A stretch of 64,000 nucleotides of DNA. It comes from Emcibacteraceae bacterium (GTDB taxonomy: Bacteria > Pseudomonadota > Alphaproteobacteria > Sphingomonadales > Emcibacteraceae). Below the pieces are notes generated by a model, which saw only the letters and a program-made list of their open reading frames with translations, did no database searches and was not told the origin of the DNA. Made by a program: the position numbers and the translations under genes. Of this stretch, positions 34,532 to 43,599 are shown in pieces. The stretch is taken from contig JAWKXO010000004.1 of assembly GCA_041396985.1 (NCBI GenBank), positions 248,001-312,000 of the forward strand. Reading direction: 5' to 3'. Position 1 is the first letter of the stretch. Each line of letters opens with the position of its first letter.

Positions 34532-36337
34532 TCAGTTAATGCCGATGGTCAGGGCATCCATGCTTCTTGGGTCAGCAGCACCATAATAATAGCCATCTTC
34601 ATAAATGATGGAATTGGTACTACCCAAAGTTCTTTCCCCGGCATTGAATTTATGTCCCATGGCTTTCAGAATATCGAGCGTATCCTGACTGACACCACTT
34701 TCAATTGTTGTCATATCCGGCATCCATTGATGATTGATCCTGGCTTTACTTGAAGCCGCCGCCACATTCATATCAAATTCAAGCACGTTCATCACTGTCT
34801 GGAAAACGGTATTGATAATTGTACCGCCCCCTGGGCTTCCAGTAATCAGGAAAGGAACACCATCTTTCAGGACAATTGTTGGTGTCATGGAAGAACGGGG
34901 ACGCTTATGTGGCTCCTGTGCATTGGCCTTGCCACTGATATTTCCATTTTCATCAGGCTCATATGGAAGCGCATCAAAGTCATCAAGCTCGTTATTCAGC
35001 AAGATGCCTGTTCCTGTTGCCATAATACCGTTTCCGAAACCAAAATTCAGAGTATAGGTATTGCTGACAGCATTGCCTTCACTATCCATAACCGAATAAT
35101 GTGTAGTTTGCGGACTTTCATAAGGAAGGTCTTTGGTCGGGGCGACTTCGGAACTTGCACGGGCCCGGTCCATTGGAATACGCGCACGCATTTCAGCTGC
35201 ATATTTCTTATCAATCAAGGCCGCAACCGGAATATCAAAGAATGCCGGGTCACCCGCATAAAGACTACGGTCGGCATATGCCTGTCTCATGGCTTCAATA
35301 TAAAGATGGAGAACTGCCGCACTATTATGGCCCTTTGCTTTAAGATTATCATTTTCAAGCATGTTCATCATTTCAATCATATGAACACCACCGGATGATG
35401 GAGGCGGCATTGTCACAATATCATAACCTTTATAGGTGCCCCTGACAGGTTCACGTTCGTAAACCTTATAAGCCGCCATATCATCCATTGTGATGATACC
35501 GTCATTTGCCGCCATATCAGCGGCAATTTTTTCTGCAATTGATCCTGTATAAAAGGCGCTTGTCCCCTCATCCATAATCGCTTTTAGTGAAACGGCAAGG
35601 TCTTCCTGCTTTAAAATTTCACCTGTGCGGTAATTGCTGCCGTCAGCCTTATAGAATACTTTTGAAGCGGCAGGATCAGCCCCCAGACGTTCCTTGCTCC
35701 TTGCCAGGGAAACTTCAAGCTGGGTATAAACCGGGACACCTTCATGGGCCAGTTTATAGGCCGGTGCAACAACATCGGCCAGGCTCATGGTGCCATATTT
35801 CTCAACAGCCAATGCAAGTCCGGCAACCGTACCCGGCACACCGGATGATTTACGGCTGTATTTGGCGAGTGTCTGATTAACTTTACCGTCTTCAACATAA
35901 AGATCATGTCTTGCCGCACCAGCGGACATTTCACGGTAATCAATGGCAATTTCCTTATTTTCCTTGGCAAGATGGATCACCATAAACCCGCCACCACCAA
36001 TATTACCTGCCTGCGGGTAAGTAACAGCCATCGCAAAGCCAACTGCCGCAGCTGCATCAATCGCATTTCCGCCTTTTCTTAAAATATCAGCGCCAATTTC
36101 TGTTGCAATGGATTCACGTGCACTGACCATGCCATGACGTCCTACGACGGGTACAAAACCATCTCTGGAACTGAATTCTGGAAGTTTATATTCAGAATCC
36201 GAAACTCTCGGATAACTAATTGCCGCCGACTTTACGGCCGCTTCATTACCGCCCCCGTTATTTTGCAGCATTGGATACATAAAGACCAATGCGCCACCGA
36301 CGATGGCGGCGAGCAAATATTTAATGCCATTACTCAT
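34532..36337 (-). CDS. ggt: Gamma-glutamyltranspeptidase (first of a tandem pair)
   Basis: A 601-residue paralogue of the next gene. It starts with an uncleaved-looking signal anchor (IKYLLAAIVGGALVFMYPM) rather than a clear signal peptide. The self-processing Thr is Thr411 in QTTHYSVMDSEGNAV, and RPRSSMTPTIVL and GSPGGG complete the active site. It is therefore a probable membrane-tethered periplasmic transpeptidase or hydrolase. The two copies differ throughout, so the duplication is old. It lies downstream of gcrA on the same strand with a gap of about 95 bases. Confidence 0.93.
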   Translation of the reverse strand: MSNGIKYLLAAIVGGALVFMYPMLQNNGGGNEAAVKSAAISYPRVSDSEYKLPEFSSRDGFVPVVGRHGMVSARESIATEIGADILRKGGNAIDAAAAVGFAMAVTYPQAGNIGGGGFMVIHLAKENKEIAIDYREMSAGAARHDLYVEDGKVNQTLAKYSRKSSGVPGTVAGLALAVEKYGTMSLADVVAPAYKLAHEGVPVYTQLEVSLARSKERLGADPAASKVFYKADGSNYRTGEILKQEDLAVSLKAIMDEGTSAFYTGSIAEKIAADMAANDGIITMDDMAAYKVYEREPVRGTYKGYDIVTMPPPSSGGVHMIEMMNMLENDNLKAKGHNSAAVLHLYIEAMRQAYADRSLYAGDPAFFDIPVAALIDKKYAAEMRARIPMDRARASSEVAPTKDLPYESPQTTHYSVMDSEGNAVSNTYTLNFGFGNGIMATGTGILLNNELDDFDALPYEPDENGNISGKANAQEPHKRPRSSMTPTIVLKDGVPFLITGSPGGGTIINTVFQTVMNVLEFDMNVAAASSKARINHQWMPDMTTIESGVSQDTLDILKAMGHKFNAGERTLGSTNSIIYEDGYYYGAADPRSMDALTIGIN

Positions 36338-36433
36338 GAGGATTTCCTTTTCTCTTTCCCTAATAATTATTGCCTGCGAGCTTAATATGAAAAACCGCAG
36401 GATGCAAATTATTATAAAAGAGAGAAAAAGCTT

Positions 36434-36895
36434 TTATTTTACCGGGGTCGCCATAATCCGGCGGCGGGTATTACGACGTGAACGGCGTGGTTGCTGAACC
36501 TGATAGGCTTCAACACAATGCGCTGCACAATAAGGGAATGTCGGCTGCGAAGGCTTTCCGCAAAAATGAAAATTAGGCTCGCCCGGATGACCGATCGGCC
36601 ATTTACACATGCTTTCTGTCAGATCTAGAATGGTCACTTTTCCTGAAGAAGGGGTTGACTTAACTTTTTCCTTCTTGTTGGTCGGGGCTGCTTTTTTCTT
36701 GGACGTCGCAGCTGCACGCTTGGCCGGGTCTGCTTTAACCGGTGACGGACGTGAGGCCAGACCCATACGGTGTGCTTTTCCGATCACCGCATTTCTTGTT
36801 ACACCTTCGGCAAGTTCCTTGGCTATTTGGCTCGCGCTTAACCCTTTGTCCCAAAGTTCACGGAGTTTTTCAACGCGATCATCTGTCCAAGCCAT
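36434..36895 (-). CDS. gcrA: GcrA cell-cycle regulator
   Basis: A 153-residue GcrA. The N-terminal DNA-binding domain reads AWTDDRVEKLRELWDKGLSA and then SQIAKELAEGVTRNAVIGKA with HRMGL. A Lys/Ala/Pro-rich linker leads to the C-terminal sigma70-binding part, CKWPIGHPGEPNFHFCGKP and YCAAHC. GcrA activates sigma70 promoters methylated at GANTC by CcrM and drives S-phase genes in alphaproteobacteria. The second of two adjacent ATGs (36895) suits the AAGGAC ribosome site; the first is 36898. It is the best lineage marker in the window. Confidence 0.95.
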   Translation of the reverse strand: MAWTDDRVEKLRELWDKGLSASQIAKELAEGVTRNAVIGKAHRMGLASRPSPVKADPAKRAAATSKKKAAPTNKKEKVKSTPSSGKVTILDLTESMCKWPIGHPGEPNFHFCGKPSQPTFPYCAAHCVEAYQVQQPRRSRRNTRRRIMATPVK

Positions 36896-37070
36896 CATTA
36901 GTCCTTAATTGTTTTCATTAAAGTGGTATATATATCATAAATGTCAATTAATACCATGTAAATTCCACGGCTATTTAATCTTCTCAGGCCGATACGTCAA
37001 GATGAGATTGCGCTGTCCCACTTTTTTATCCTATAAGAAGTTCAGTCAACTTTAATCACAAGGATCCAAA

Positions 37071-37886
37071 ATGGCAACAACCGACAATCCCATAAATGAA
37101 TTTGGAACCAAGCGGCTGGGATCCTTTAACTGGTCCGGGTTTCGTACACTTTATGAGAAAGAAGTAAGGCGCTATTGCAAGGTTTTTGGCCAGACCGTGG
37201 GGGCCCCTGTGGTGACTACGCTGATGTTTATGATGATTTTTACCCTGGCCCTTGGCGGGACGGGTCGTTATATCGGCGACATACCCTATGCCACATTCCT
37301 CGCCCCCGGGCTAATCATTATGTCTATTCTGCAAAACAGCTTTGCAAATACGTCTTCATCCATTATCGGCTCAAAAATGCAGGGCAATATAGTCGATATT
37401 CTTCTGGCCCCGATAGGAGCAAAAGAAATTTCCCTTGGCTATGCACTGGGTGGTATCACCCGCGGGCTGATGGTTGGCGTTTTTGTCATGACGGCAATGT
37501 TTTTCATGGCCGATATTTCATTTATTCATATCTGGGCCATACTCTATTTCAGTGTTTCAGGCGCCATGATGTTGTCGCTTCTGGGAACCATGACAGGGAT
37601 ATGGGGACAACGTTTTGATCAGACATCGGCCATAAATAATTTCGTTATTATGCCGCTTTCGTTTTTATCCGGTACATTTTATTCCATTGAACGGCTCAGC
37701 GGCATCTGGTTTTCCATCAGTCAACTTAACCCATTCTTTTACCTGATCGACGGTTTCAGATATGGTTTTACCGGACAGGCCGAAGCCAACCCTATGATCG
37801 GTGTCATTTATATTCTGGCACTGAATATTATACTCTGGTTTATCACTTATAAAATGTTTAAAAGTGGCTATAAACTGCGCGCATAG
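37071..37886 (+). CDS. ABC-2 type transporter permease (no adjacent ATPase)
   Basis: A 271-residue membrane protein with six hydrophobic helices and the ABC-2 motif region PLSFLSGTFYSIERLSG and QLNPFFYLIDGFRYGF. These permeases export polysaccharides, lipids or drugs and need an ABC ATPase, usually encoded just upstream. Here the upstream gene is gcrA on the other strand, and argD follows, so the ATPase gene is elsewhere or lost. AAGGA precedes the ATG. The substrate cannot be inferred. Confidence 0.87.
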   Translation: MATTDNPINEFGTKRLGSFNWSGFRTLYEKEVRRYCKVFGQTVGAPVVTTLMFMMIFTLALGGTGRYIGDIPYATFLAPGLIIMSILQNSFANTSSSIIGSKMQGNIVDILLAPIGAKEISLGYALGGITRGLMVGVFVMTAMFFMADISFIHIWAILYFSVSGAMMLSLLGTMTGIWGQRFDQTSAINNFVIMPLSFLSGTFYSIERLSGIWFSISQLNPFFYLIDGFRYGFTGQAEANPMIGVIYILALNIILWFITYKMFKSGYKLRA

Positions 37887-37969
37887 CCCGGATTAGTATT
37901 TTTTTACTTGAAACTTTGCCCGTTAAGGACAATATTCGCGTTTTTCCCGGTGAAACTGGAGGGTTTAGG

Positions 37970-39208
37970 ATGAAAAACAGTCAGGATAACAACCAAGAAC
38001 AGAGCATAATATCGCCAATATTGCCAACATATGCCCGTATGGATGTTGGTTTTGTCCGTGGCTCAGGTTCGCGACTTTATGATAAAAACGACAATGAATA
38101 TCTTGATTTCGGCAGTGGTATTGCTGTTAATTGCCTTGGCCATTGTCATCCGAAACTTGTGAAAGCTTTATCGGATCAGGCAGGGAAACTCTGGCACACA
38201 TCAAATATTTACGAGATTCCAGGTCAGGAAAAGCTGGCCAAAAGGCTAAGCAACCTGACATTTGCCGACAGTATGTTTTTTACCAATTCCGGCGCGGAAG
38301 CGGTTGAATGTGCCATAAAAATGGCCAGACGTTACCATAATGCCACCGGACATCCGGAACGCTACCGTATCATCACATTTGAAGGCAGCTTCCATGGCCG
38401 TACCCTGGCAACTATTGCTGCCGGTGGTTCAGAAAAACTGACCAAAGGCTTCGGCCCTAAAGTTGACGGCTTTGATGTCATAAAATTTTACCGCAACATG
38501 AAAAAAGTCGAAGATCATATTACCGAAGAAACAGCAGGTATTATGATTGAGCCAATCCAGGGCGAGGGTGGTATCCGTCCCGTATCAACAGAAAATCTGC
38601 AGATACTGCGTGAACTGGCTGACAAGCACGGCATTTTGCTAATTTTCGATGAAATTCAATGCGGTGTCGGCCGCACAGGAAAACTTTTCTATCATGAACA
38701 TGCCGGGGTTACCCCGGATATTATGGCTATTGCAAAAGGGATTGGTGGCGGCTTCCCAATGGGGGCCTGTCTGGCCATCGAAAAAGTGGCGCAGCATATG
38801 ACCGTCGGCACTCATGGGTCTACTTATGGCGGCAATCCGATGGCGATGGCGATGGGAAATGCGGTTCTTGATGTGCTGGCGGAGGAAAATATCCTCGAAA
38901 ATGTCACAAAAATGTCAGATAAGTTGCGTATTGAGTTAATGAAACTGAAGAAAAAATACCCTGAAATTATTGAAATGGTCAGGGGGTTTGGCCTTATGAT
39001 GGGATTAAAATTACATATTGAACCAAGGGATTTTGTCGTTCAGGCATTTAAAAACAAATTGCTGCTGGTTGGTGGCGGTGAGAATACAGTCAGGATTTTA
39101 CCACCCCTTAATATCAAGGCAGAAGATATTGATGATGCTATAAAGCTTCTGGATAAAACCTGCACGCAAATCTTAAAAAGAATGCATAACCCCGGCGATA
39201 AAAAATGA
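37970..39208 (+). CDS. argD: Acetylornithine aminotransferase
   Basis: A 412-residue class III PLP aminotransferase. Key parts are the phosphate-cup NSGAEAVECAIKMARRY, SFHGRTLAT, LIFDEIQCGVGRTG with the cofactor Asp, and AIAKGIGGGFPMGA with the Schiff-base Lys. It swaps the amino group between glutamate and N-acetylglutamate semialdehyde in arginine synthesis and may also serve succinyldiaminopimelate. GGAGGG six bases before ATG 37970 fixes the start; a TTG 54 bases upstream is ruled out. Its stop overlaps argF by ATGA. Confidence 0.93.
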   Translation: MKNSQDNNQEQSIISPILPTYARMDVGFVRGSGSRLYDKNDNEYLDFGSGIAVNCLGHCHPKLVKALSDQAGKLWHTSNIYEIPGQEKLAKRLSNLTFADSMFFTNSGAEAVECAIKMARRYHNATGHPERYRIITFEGSFHGRTLATIAAGGSEKLTKGFGPKVDGFDVIKFYRNMKKVEDHITEETAGIMIEPIQGEGGIRPVSTENLQILRELADKHGILLIFDEIQCGVGRTGKLFYHEHAGVTPDIMAIAKGIGGGFPMGACLAIEKVAQHMTVGTHGSTYGGNPMAMAMGNAVLDVLAEENILENVTKMSDKLRIELMKLKKKYPEIIEMVRGFGLMMGLKLHIEPRDFVVQAFKNKLLLVGGGENTVRILPPLNIKAEDIDDAIKLLDKTCTQILKRMHNPGDKK

Positions 39209-40161
39209 CAGACTATAATTTAAAAAAAAACCATCGGCATTTTATTGATATTTCGTCGCTTTCCAAAAGCGACTGCCGGGAAATTATTGAAATTGCCAAA
39301 AAGCTGAAAGCGGAAGCCAAAAAACAGGATGGCAACGGCTTTATCCACGCGGATGCCCCACTTAAAGGGCAGGCACTGGCGATGATTTTTGAAAAACCAA
39401 GCACACGGACACGCGTTTCATTTGAAATGGCCATGCATCAGCTTGGCGGGAAAGCTGTGGTCCTTCAGGGCAATGATATGCAGCTGGGACGTGGCGAAAG
39501 CATTTCTGACACCGCAAAAGTTCTGTCGGGCTTTGTGGATGCCATTATGCTGCGGGCAAACAGTCATGAAGCTTTGCTGGAAATGGCTGAAACATCCCGC
39601 GTGCCAATTATCAACGCCTTGACCAATTTTTCCCATCCCTGTCAGATCATGGCGGATGTTCTGACCTTTGAGGAACATGCAGGGCCGATAGCGGGCAAAA
39701 AAATTGCCTGGTCAGGGGACGGAAATAATGTTGCCGTTTCATGGATCCACGCAGCGGTAATGTTTAACTGTGAACTGTCCCTTGCCTGTCCGAAGGAATA
39801 TTCACCGCTGGAACAGGTCATGGGCTGGGCCAGAAACAATGGCGGCAAAATCACCCTGACCGAAAGTCCGGAAGCTGCAGTTAAGGATGCCGACTGCGTC
39901 ATTACCGATACATTTATCTCCATGGGCGATGATAATGCGGAAGAAAGGCTTAGAGACCTTGCCCCTTATCAGGTAAACGCAGATCTGATGAAAACGGCCA
40001 AAAAATCAGCCATTTTCATGCACTGTCTGCCTGCTCACCGTGATGAGGAGGTCACCGCCGATGTTATTGATGGCCCGCAATCCGTGATCTGGGACGAGGC
40101 GGAAAACCGCCTGCATATACAAAAAGCAATCCTTATGTGGTGCTTTGGAAAGTCGCTATGA
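39205..40161 (+). CDS. argF: Ornithine carbamoyltransferase
   Basis: A 318-residue carbamoyltransferase. The carbamoyl-phosphate site STRTRVSFE (in EKPSTRTR), the MLRANSHEALLEMA region, and the ornithine-binding HCLPAHRDEEV are all present. It makes citrulline from ornithine and carbamoyl phosphate in arginine synthesis. ATGA overlaps at both ends couple it to argD and hslO. This three-gene order is common in alphaproteobacteria. Confidence 0.96.
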   Translation: MTDYNLKKNHRHFIDISSLSKSDCREIIEIAKKLKAEAKKQDGNGFIHADAPLKGQALAMIFEKPSTRTRVSFEMAMHQLGGKAVVLQGNDMQLGRGESISDTAKVLSGFVDAIMLRANSHEALLEMAETSRVPIINALTNFSHPCQIMADVLTFEEHAGPIAGKKIAWSGDGNNVAVSWIHAAVMFNCELSLACPKEYSPLEQVMGWARNNGGKITLTESPEAAVKDADCVITDTFISMGDDNAEERLRDLAPYQVNADLMKTAKKSAIFMHCLPAHRDEEVTADVIDGPQSVIWDEAENRLHIQKAILMWCFGKSL

Positions 40162-41072
40162 GCGAAGAAAATGCTTTTCCCCTGTTTGAGGACAGCTGCC
40201 TTCCCTTTCAGATAGAAAATCAGGATATCAAAGGTCGCATTGTCCGGCTTGGCCGCTCCGTCAATGACATTCTCAGCAACCATAATTATCCCGATCATGT
40301 CAGCAAACTTTTGGGCGAAACCCTTGCATTCACGGCGCTGATCGGTTCCCTGATGAAATATGACGGCATTCTGACCACGCAGCTAAAAGGGAATGGCCCA
40401 TTTCGGGTACTGGTCAGTGATTTTCTGAAAGAAACGGAAAACGGCATCGGCAATATCCGTGGCTACGCGGCATTTGATGATGTGATGAGTGATAGTGATA
40501 CGCTCACCGATATGTTTGGTGAAGGCGGTTATCTTGCCATTACCATTGATCAGGGCAAATTCATGGAACGTTATCAGGGCATCGTCAAACTGGATGGGGA
40601 AACCTTTACCGAGGCTGCCGAAGAATATTTCAGAAGTTCAGAACAGCTTCCTACGAAAGTGATGCTTTCGTGCGAAAAAGATGAAGAGGGAAAATGGCAG
40701 GCAGGCGCCATCATGATCCAGCATTTTGCCAGAAGCGCAGTTGGTGAACACAGCCGCGATCAGGAAGAAACGGAAGATCACTGGAATACTGCATCAATCC
40801 TGCTGGGCAGCCTTAAAAAGTCAGAGCTGCTGGACCGGAACCTTTCTTTACAAAACCTGCTGATCCGGCTTTATCATGAAAGCGGCGTTCGCATATTTGA
40901 ACATACCGATGTCGCGGCCGGCTGTCGTTGTTCGGAAGAAAAAATCAGAACCGCGCTTTCAAGCCTGGATATGCAGGACCTTCAGGATGTGGCCGATGAC
41001 GGCATTATCACCGTCACCTGCGATTTCTGCACCAAAGATCACAAGTTCGAACTTGCCAAACTTATGCATTAA
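40158..41072 (+). CDS. hslO: Redox-regulated chaperone Hsp33
   Basis: A 304-residue Hsp33. The N-terminal chaperone domain leads to the C-terminal zinc centre with four Cys in CRCSEEKI and CDFC. In reducing conditions the cysteines hold zinc and keep the protein inactive; oxidation forms disulfides and unfolds it into an active holdase. ATG 40158 overlaps the argF stop (ATGA), in preference to GTG at 40137. It converges with the aminotransferase gene at 41082 with no clear terminator between. Confidence 0.94.
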   Translation: MSEENAFPLFEDSCLPFQIENQDIKGRIVRLGRSVNDILSNHNYPDHVSKLLGETLAFTALIGSLMKYDGILTTQLKGNGPFRVLVSDFLKETENGIGNIRGYAAFDDVMSDSDTLTDMFGEGGYLAITIDQGKFMERYQGIVKLDGETFTEAAEEYFRSSEQLPTKVMLSCEKDEEGKWQAGAIMIQHFARSAVGEHSRDQEETEDHWNTASILLGSLKKSELLDRNLSLQNLLIRLYHESGVRIFEHTDVAAGCRCSEEKIRTALSSLDMQDLQDVADDGIITVTCDFCTKDHKFELAKLMH

Positions 41073-41081
41073 CGGCCGAAA

Positions 41082-42368
41082 TTATCCCAGAGTGCTGAAC
41101 ACCTTATCAATAGCCGTTAGGGCCTGATCGGCATTTCCTTTATTAAATATCAGTGGCGGTCTTATTTTCAGGCAATTATTATAGCGCCCGGTATAGCCCA
41201 TCAACACCCCTTCATCCTTGAGAAGCGTGGTAATATGACGGAGCTCAGCATCCCTCATCGGTGTTTTGCTCGCCGGGTCGGAAACCAGATCAAGTCCCCA
41301 GAACAACCCCACCCCCTGAATATTACCGATGAAGCCATATTTTTTGGCTAATTTTTCAAGTCCCGTTTGCAGGTAGGCACCAACCTCGGTCGCATTTTCA
41401 AGCAATTTCCGTTCATCAATTTCATCAATCACCGCCGATGCAACGGCGGCTGAAACCGGATTACCGCCGAAGGTATTAAAATAGCGGTCAATTTCTGAAA
41501 ATTTCCGGGCAATTTCGCGCGTCGTCACAATGGCCGCGACCGGGTGCCCCGCTCCCATCGGCTTGCCGATTGTCACAATATCCGGCATAACGCCGTAACG
41601 TTCAAAACCCCACCAATAATCCCCAAGGCGGCAATACCCCGCCTGAACCTCATCACAGATGACAAGGCCGCCTGCGGCCCTCACCTTATCTGCAACAAGA
41701 TTGGCATAATCACCCGGCGGGATCAGAATGCCGTTTGAATCAAAGGATAAATCAAGCATGGCCGCTGCCAGTGAAATGCCCTTTCCTTCCAGTTTTGCAA
41801 TGGCATTCTCCACTTCGTTCGCATAATGGGCGGCCATTTCCCCTTCATCCTTACCCGCATGGGGGCCACGGTATGTGTTTGGCGGCTCAAACGTTTCAAG
41901 CCAGTCAAACTGGCCAAAATTTTTGCGGCGCTGGTCCATCGCCCCAATCACTGTTGAATTGCCGTGATAGGCGGCATCGGTGACAATCACCCCATCATTG
42001 CCGCTGACGCAGCGTGCCATTTGCAACGCCAGGTCATTGGCTTCGGTCCCGGTACAGACAAATATGCAGGTATCCAGCTTTTCCGGAAATTTCGCCGCCA
42101 GTTTTTCCGCCAGCGCCACAACATTTTCATGGATATAGCGGGTATGGGTGTTCAGGGTCGATGCCTGATCACAAAGGGCTTTGACCACTTTCGGATTACA
42201 ATGACCGACCGAGACCACATTATTATAACAGTCAAGATATTTTCTGCCCGTTTCGTCATAAAGCCAGACACCGTCCCCCTTCACCACATTGAGCGGCTCA
42301 TCGTAAAAATGGGCGTATGTCGGGCTTAACGCTTTTTTCCGTCGTTGCCAGAGGGCATCATTGGTCAT
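41082..42368 (-). CDS. Class III PLP enzyme, ethanolamine-phosphate/phosphohydroxylysine phospho-lyase-like
   Basis: A 428-residue PLP enzyme of fold type I. It shows FVCTGTEANDLALQMAR, YHGNSTVIGAM, VICDEVQAGYCRLG and TIGKPMGAGHP with the Schiff-base Lys. The order of these segments and the length fit the AGXT2-like group, which includes the phospho-lyases that break phosphoethanolamine or 5-phosphohydroxylysine to an aldehyde, ammonia and phosphate. The upstream kinase overlaps it by 11 bases, supporting a kinase-then-lyase pathway. ATG 42368 has AAGGAA upstream; 42386 is an alternative. An omega-aminotransferase role remains possible. Confidence 0.75.
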   Translation of the reverse strand: MTNDALWQRRKKALSPTYAHFYDEPLNVVKGDGVWLYDETGRKYLDCYNNVVSVGHCNPKVVKALCDQASTLNTHTRYIHENVVALAEKLAAKFPEKLDTCIFVCTGTEANDLALQMARCVSGNDGVIVTDAAYHGNSTVIGAMDQRRKNFGQFDWLETFEPPNTYRGPHAGKDEGEMAAHYANEVENAIAKLEGKGISLAAAMLDLSFDSNGILIPPGDYANLVADKVRAAGGLVICDEVQAGYCRLGDYWWGFERYGVMPDIVTIGKPMGAGHPVAAIVTTREIARKFSEIDRYFNTFGGNPVSAAVASAVIDEIDERKLLENATEVGAYLQTGLEKLAKKYGFIGNIQGVGLFWGLDLVSDPASKTPMRDAELRHITTLLKDEGVLMGYTGRYNNCLKIRPPLIFNKGNADQALTAIDKVFSTLG

Positions 42369-43419
42369 TAACTTTTCCTTTTTCATTTGCTACGTGAAAA
42401 ACACTGGTCATTTCACTCTGATCAAGGGCAATCAGATTTTCAAGCATTTTTACCAGCCTTGGATAACCACTTATCAGGTTATTTTTATTACGGTCATTAT
42501 TTTTAATACGAAAATCCATCAACTGAATGGTCAGTGCCGCCCTCAGAACCAGCAGATCATAAAGAAGATCAACTTCTTCAGCATAAAGCGGGAATGAACG
42601 ACTAAAGCCCTCAAGATAAAGACCGCCATATTTTAAGGGATCATCGGTCAGGCCGACAAAGCGGGTCAGCGGAATGGCCGCGTCCTGGATCACCGGCGCG
42701 TGGACAATATCGCCAAAATCAATCAGCCCTTTAAATCCGCCTTTAGAGATCAGCATATTACCATCATGCGCGTCATTATGGATTGTCTGTTTTCGGAAAC
42801 TGTTTAATTTCGGCAGCACATTTTTTTCAAAATGATCAAGCAGCGGAAGCACCAGCCGTTCAACCTCGCCAAATTGGCTTGTCCGTAATGTCGGGCTCAA
42901 AACCACACCCCGGCTGATATCCCACGGCATAAAATGGCCTTCAGCACTGTGGGAAAAATCGGTCAGAGCCATACATAATGCCCCCTGAAATTTTCCCGCC
43001 TCAAAAATAATGGCTTCATCCGGATGTGTCTGATGGCCAAAAGGCACCCCGTCAACATAGCTTAAGAGCCGCATGACATGCTCCTGCCCTGCATCATTGT
43101 GGATTAAGGCAAAATCATTGCCCTCCATGCTCATGATATTACGCGGGATGTTTAAATCAGGAGCCTTTTGCTCAACATGTTTCAGCACTTTAACCTGATA
43201 ATCAATAACACCTCTGTCTTCATGGGCACTGGCGACTTTAAGCACATATTTATGACCATCCGGTGTTGTGAGAAGATGGTTCTGGTCTCGCTCCCCCGCA
43301 AGCGGCTTTATAATTCCGGTAAGACCATAATATTTTTCAAGCTGATCAGAAAGAAATTTGGCCGCAAAAGTCGGCGGGTCAAATTTTAAATCACTGGCAT
43401 TAAATGAAGCATTCTGCAT
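42358..43419 (-). CDS. APH-family small-molecule kinase (hydroxylysine kinase/homoserine kinase-like)
   Basis: A 353-residue phosphotransferase of the aminoglycoside phosphotransferase (PF01636) fold. The ATP-binding Lys is in YVLKVASAHE, the catalytic loop reads TIHNDAHDGNML, and the metal-binding Asp is in GLIDFGDI. Such kinases phosphorylate alcohols of small amines such as hydroxylysine, ethanolamine, choline or homoserine. It precedes and overlaps the class III PLP enzyme, so the pair likely degrades an amino alcohol through its phosphate. ATG at 43419 is preferred over a TTG at 43434; the ribosome site is weak. Confidence 0.82.
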   Translation of the reverse strand: MQNASFNASDLKFDPPTFAAKFLSDQLEKYYGLTGIIKPLAGERDQNHLLTTPDGHKYVLKVASAHEDRGVIDYQVKVLKHVEQKAPDLNIPRNIMSMEGNDFALIHNDAGQEHVMRLLSYVDGVPFGHQTHPDEAIIFEAGKFQGALCMALTDFSHSAEGHFMPWDISRGVVLSPTLRTSQFGEVERLVLPLLDHFEKNVLPKLNSFRKQTIHNDAHDGNMLISKGGFKGLIDFGDIVHAPVIQDAAIPLTRFVGLTDDPLKYGGLYLEGFSRSFPLYAEEVDLLYDLLVLRAALTIQLMDFRIKNNDRNKNNLISGYPRLVKMLENLIALDQSEMTSVFHVANEKGKVNDQ

Positions 43420-43498
43420 GGTTAAGCCATACAATAAAACGCATTGGTCCAGAAGTTTTATTTTTGAAATTCTTAAAAATCATTCCTAAAAAATCCTG

Positions 43499-43514
43499 AT
43501 CACATTTTTGTGAT
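43499..43514. promoter_or_regulatory. Palindrome between divergent kinase and cytochrome genes
   Basis: ATCACA-TTTT-TGTGAT is a perfect 16 bp inverted repeat, extended by TG/CA to 20 bp. It sits about 80 bases from each of two divergent start codons and matches the half-sites at 29687-29702. Confidence 0.5.
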
Positions 43515-43599
43515 CATAAAATGATTGCTATAAAATAAACCCATTCAGTGATATGGTTTTTCCCAATATCATCTCAAAATAATTAAAGGGGTAGGAACC

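Noticed and set aside
43499..43514. CRP/FNR binding site
   Set aside because: CRP sites read TGTGA-N6-TCACA. Here the half-sites are in the opposite order (ATCACA then TGTGAT), and the spacer is too short.
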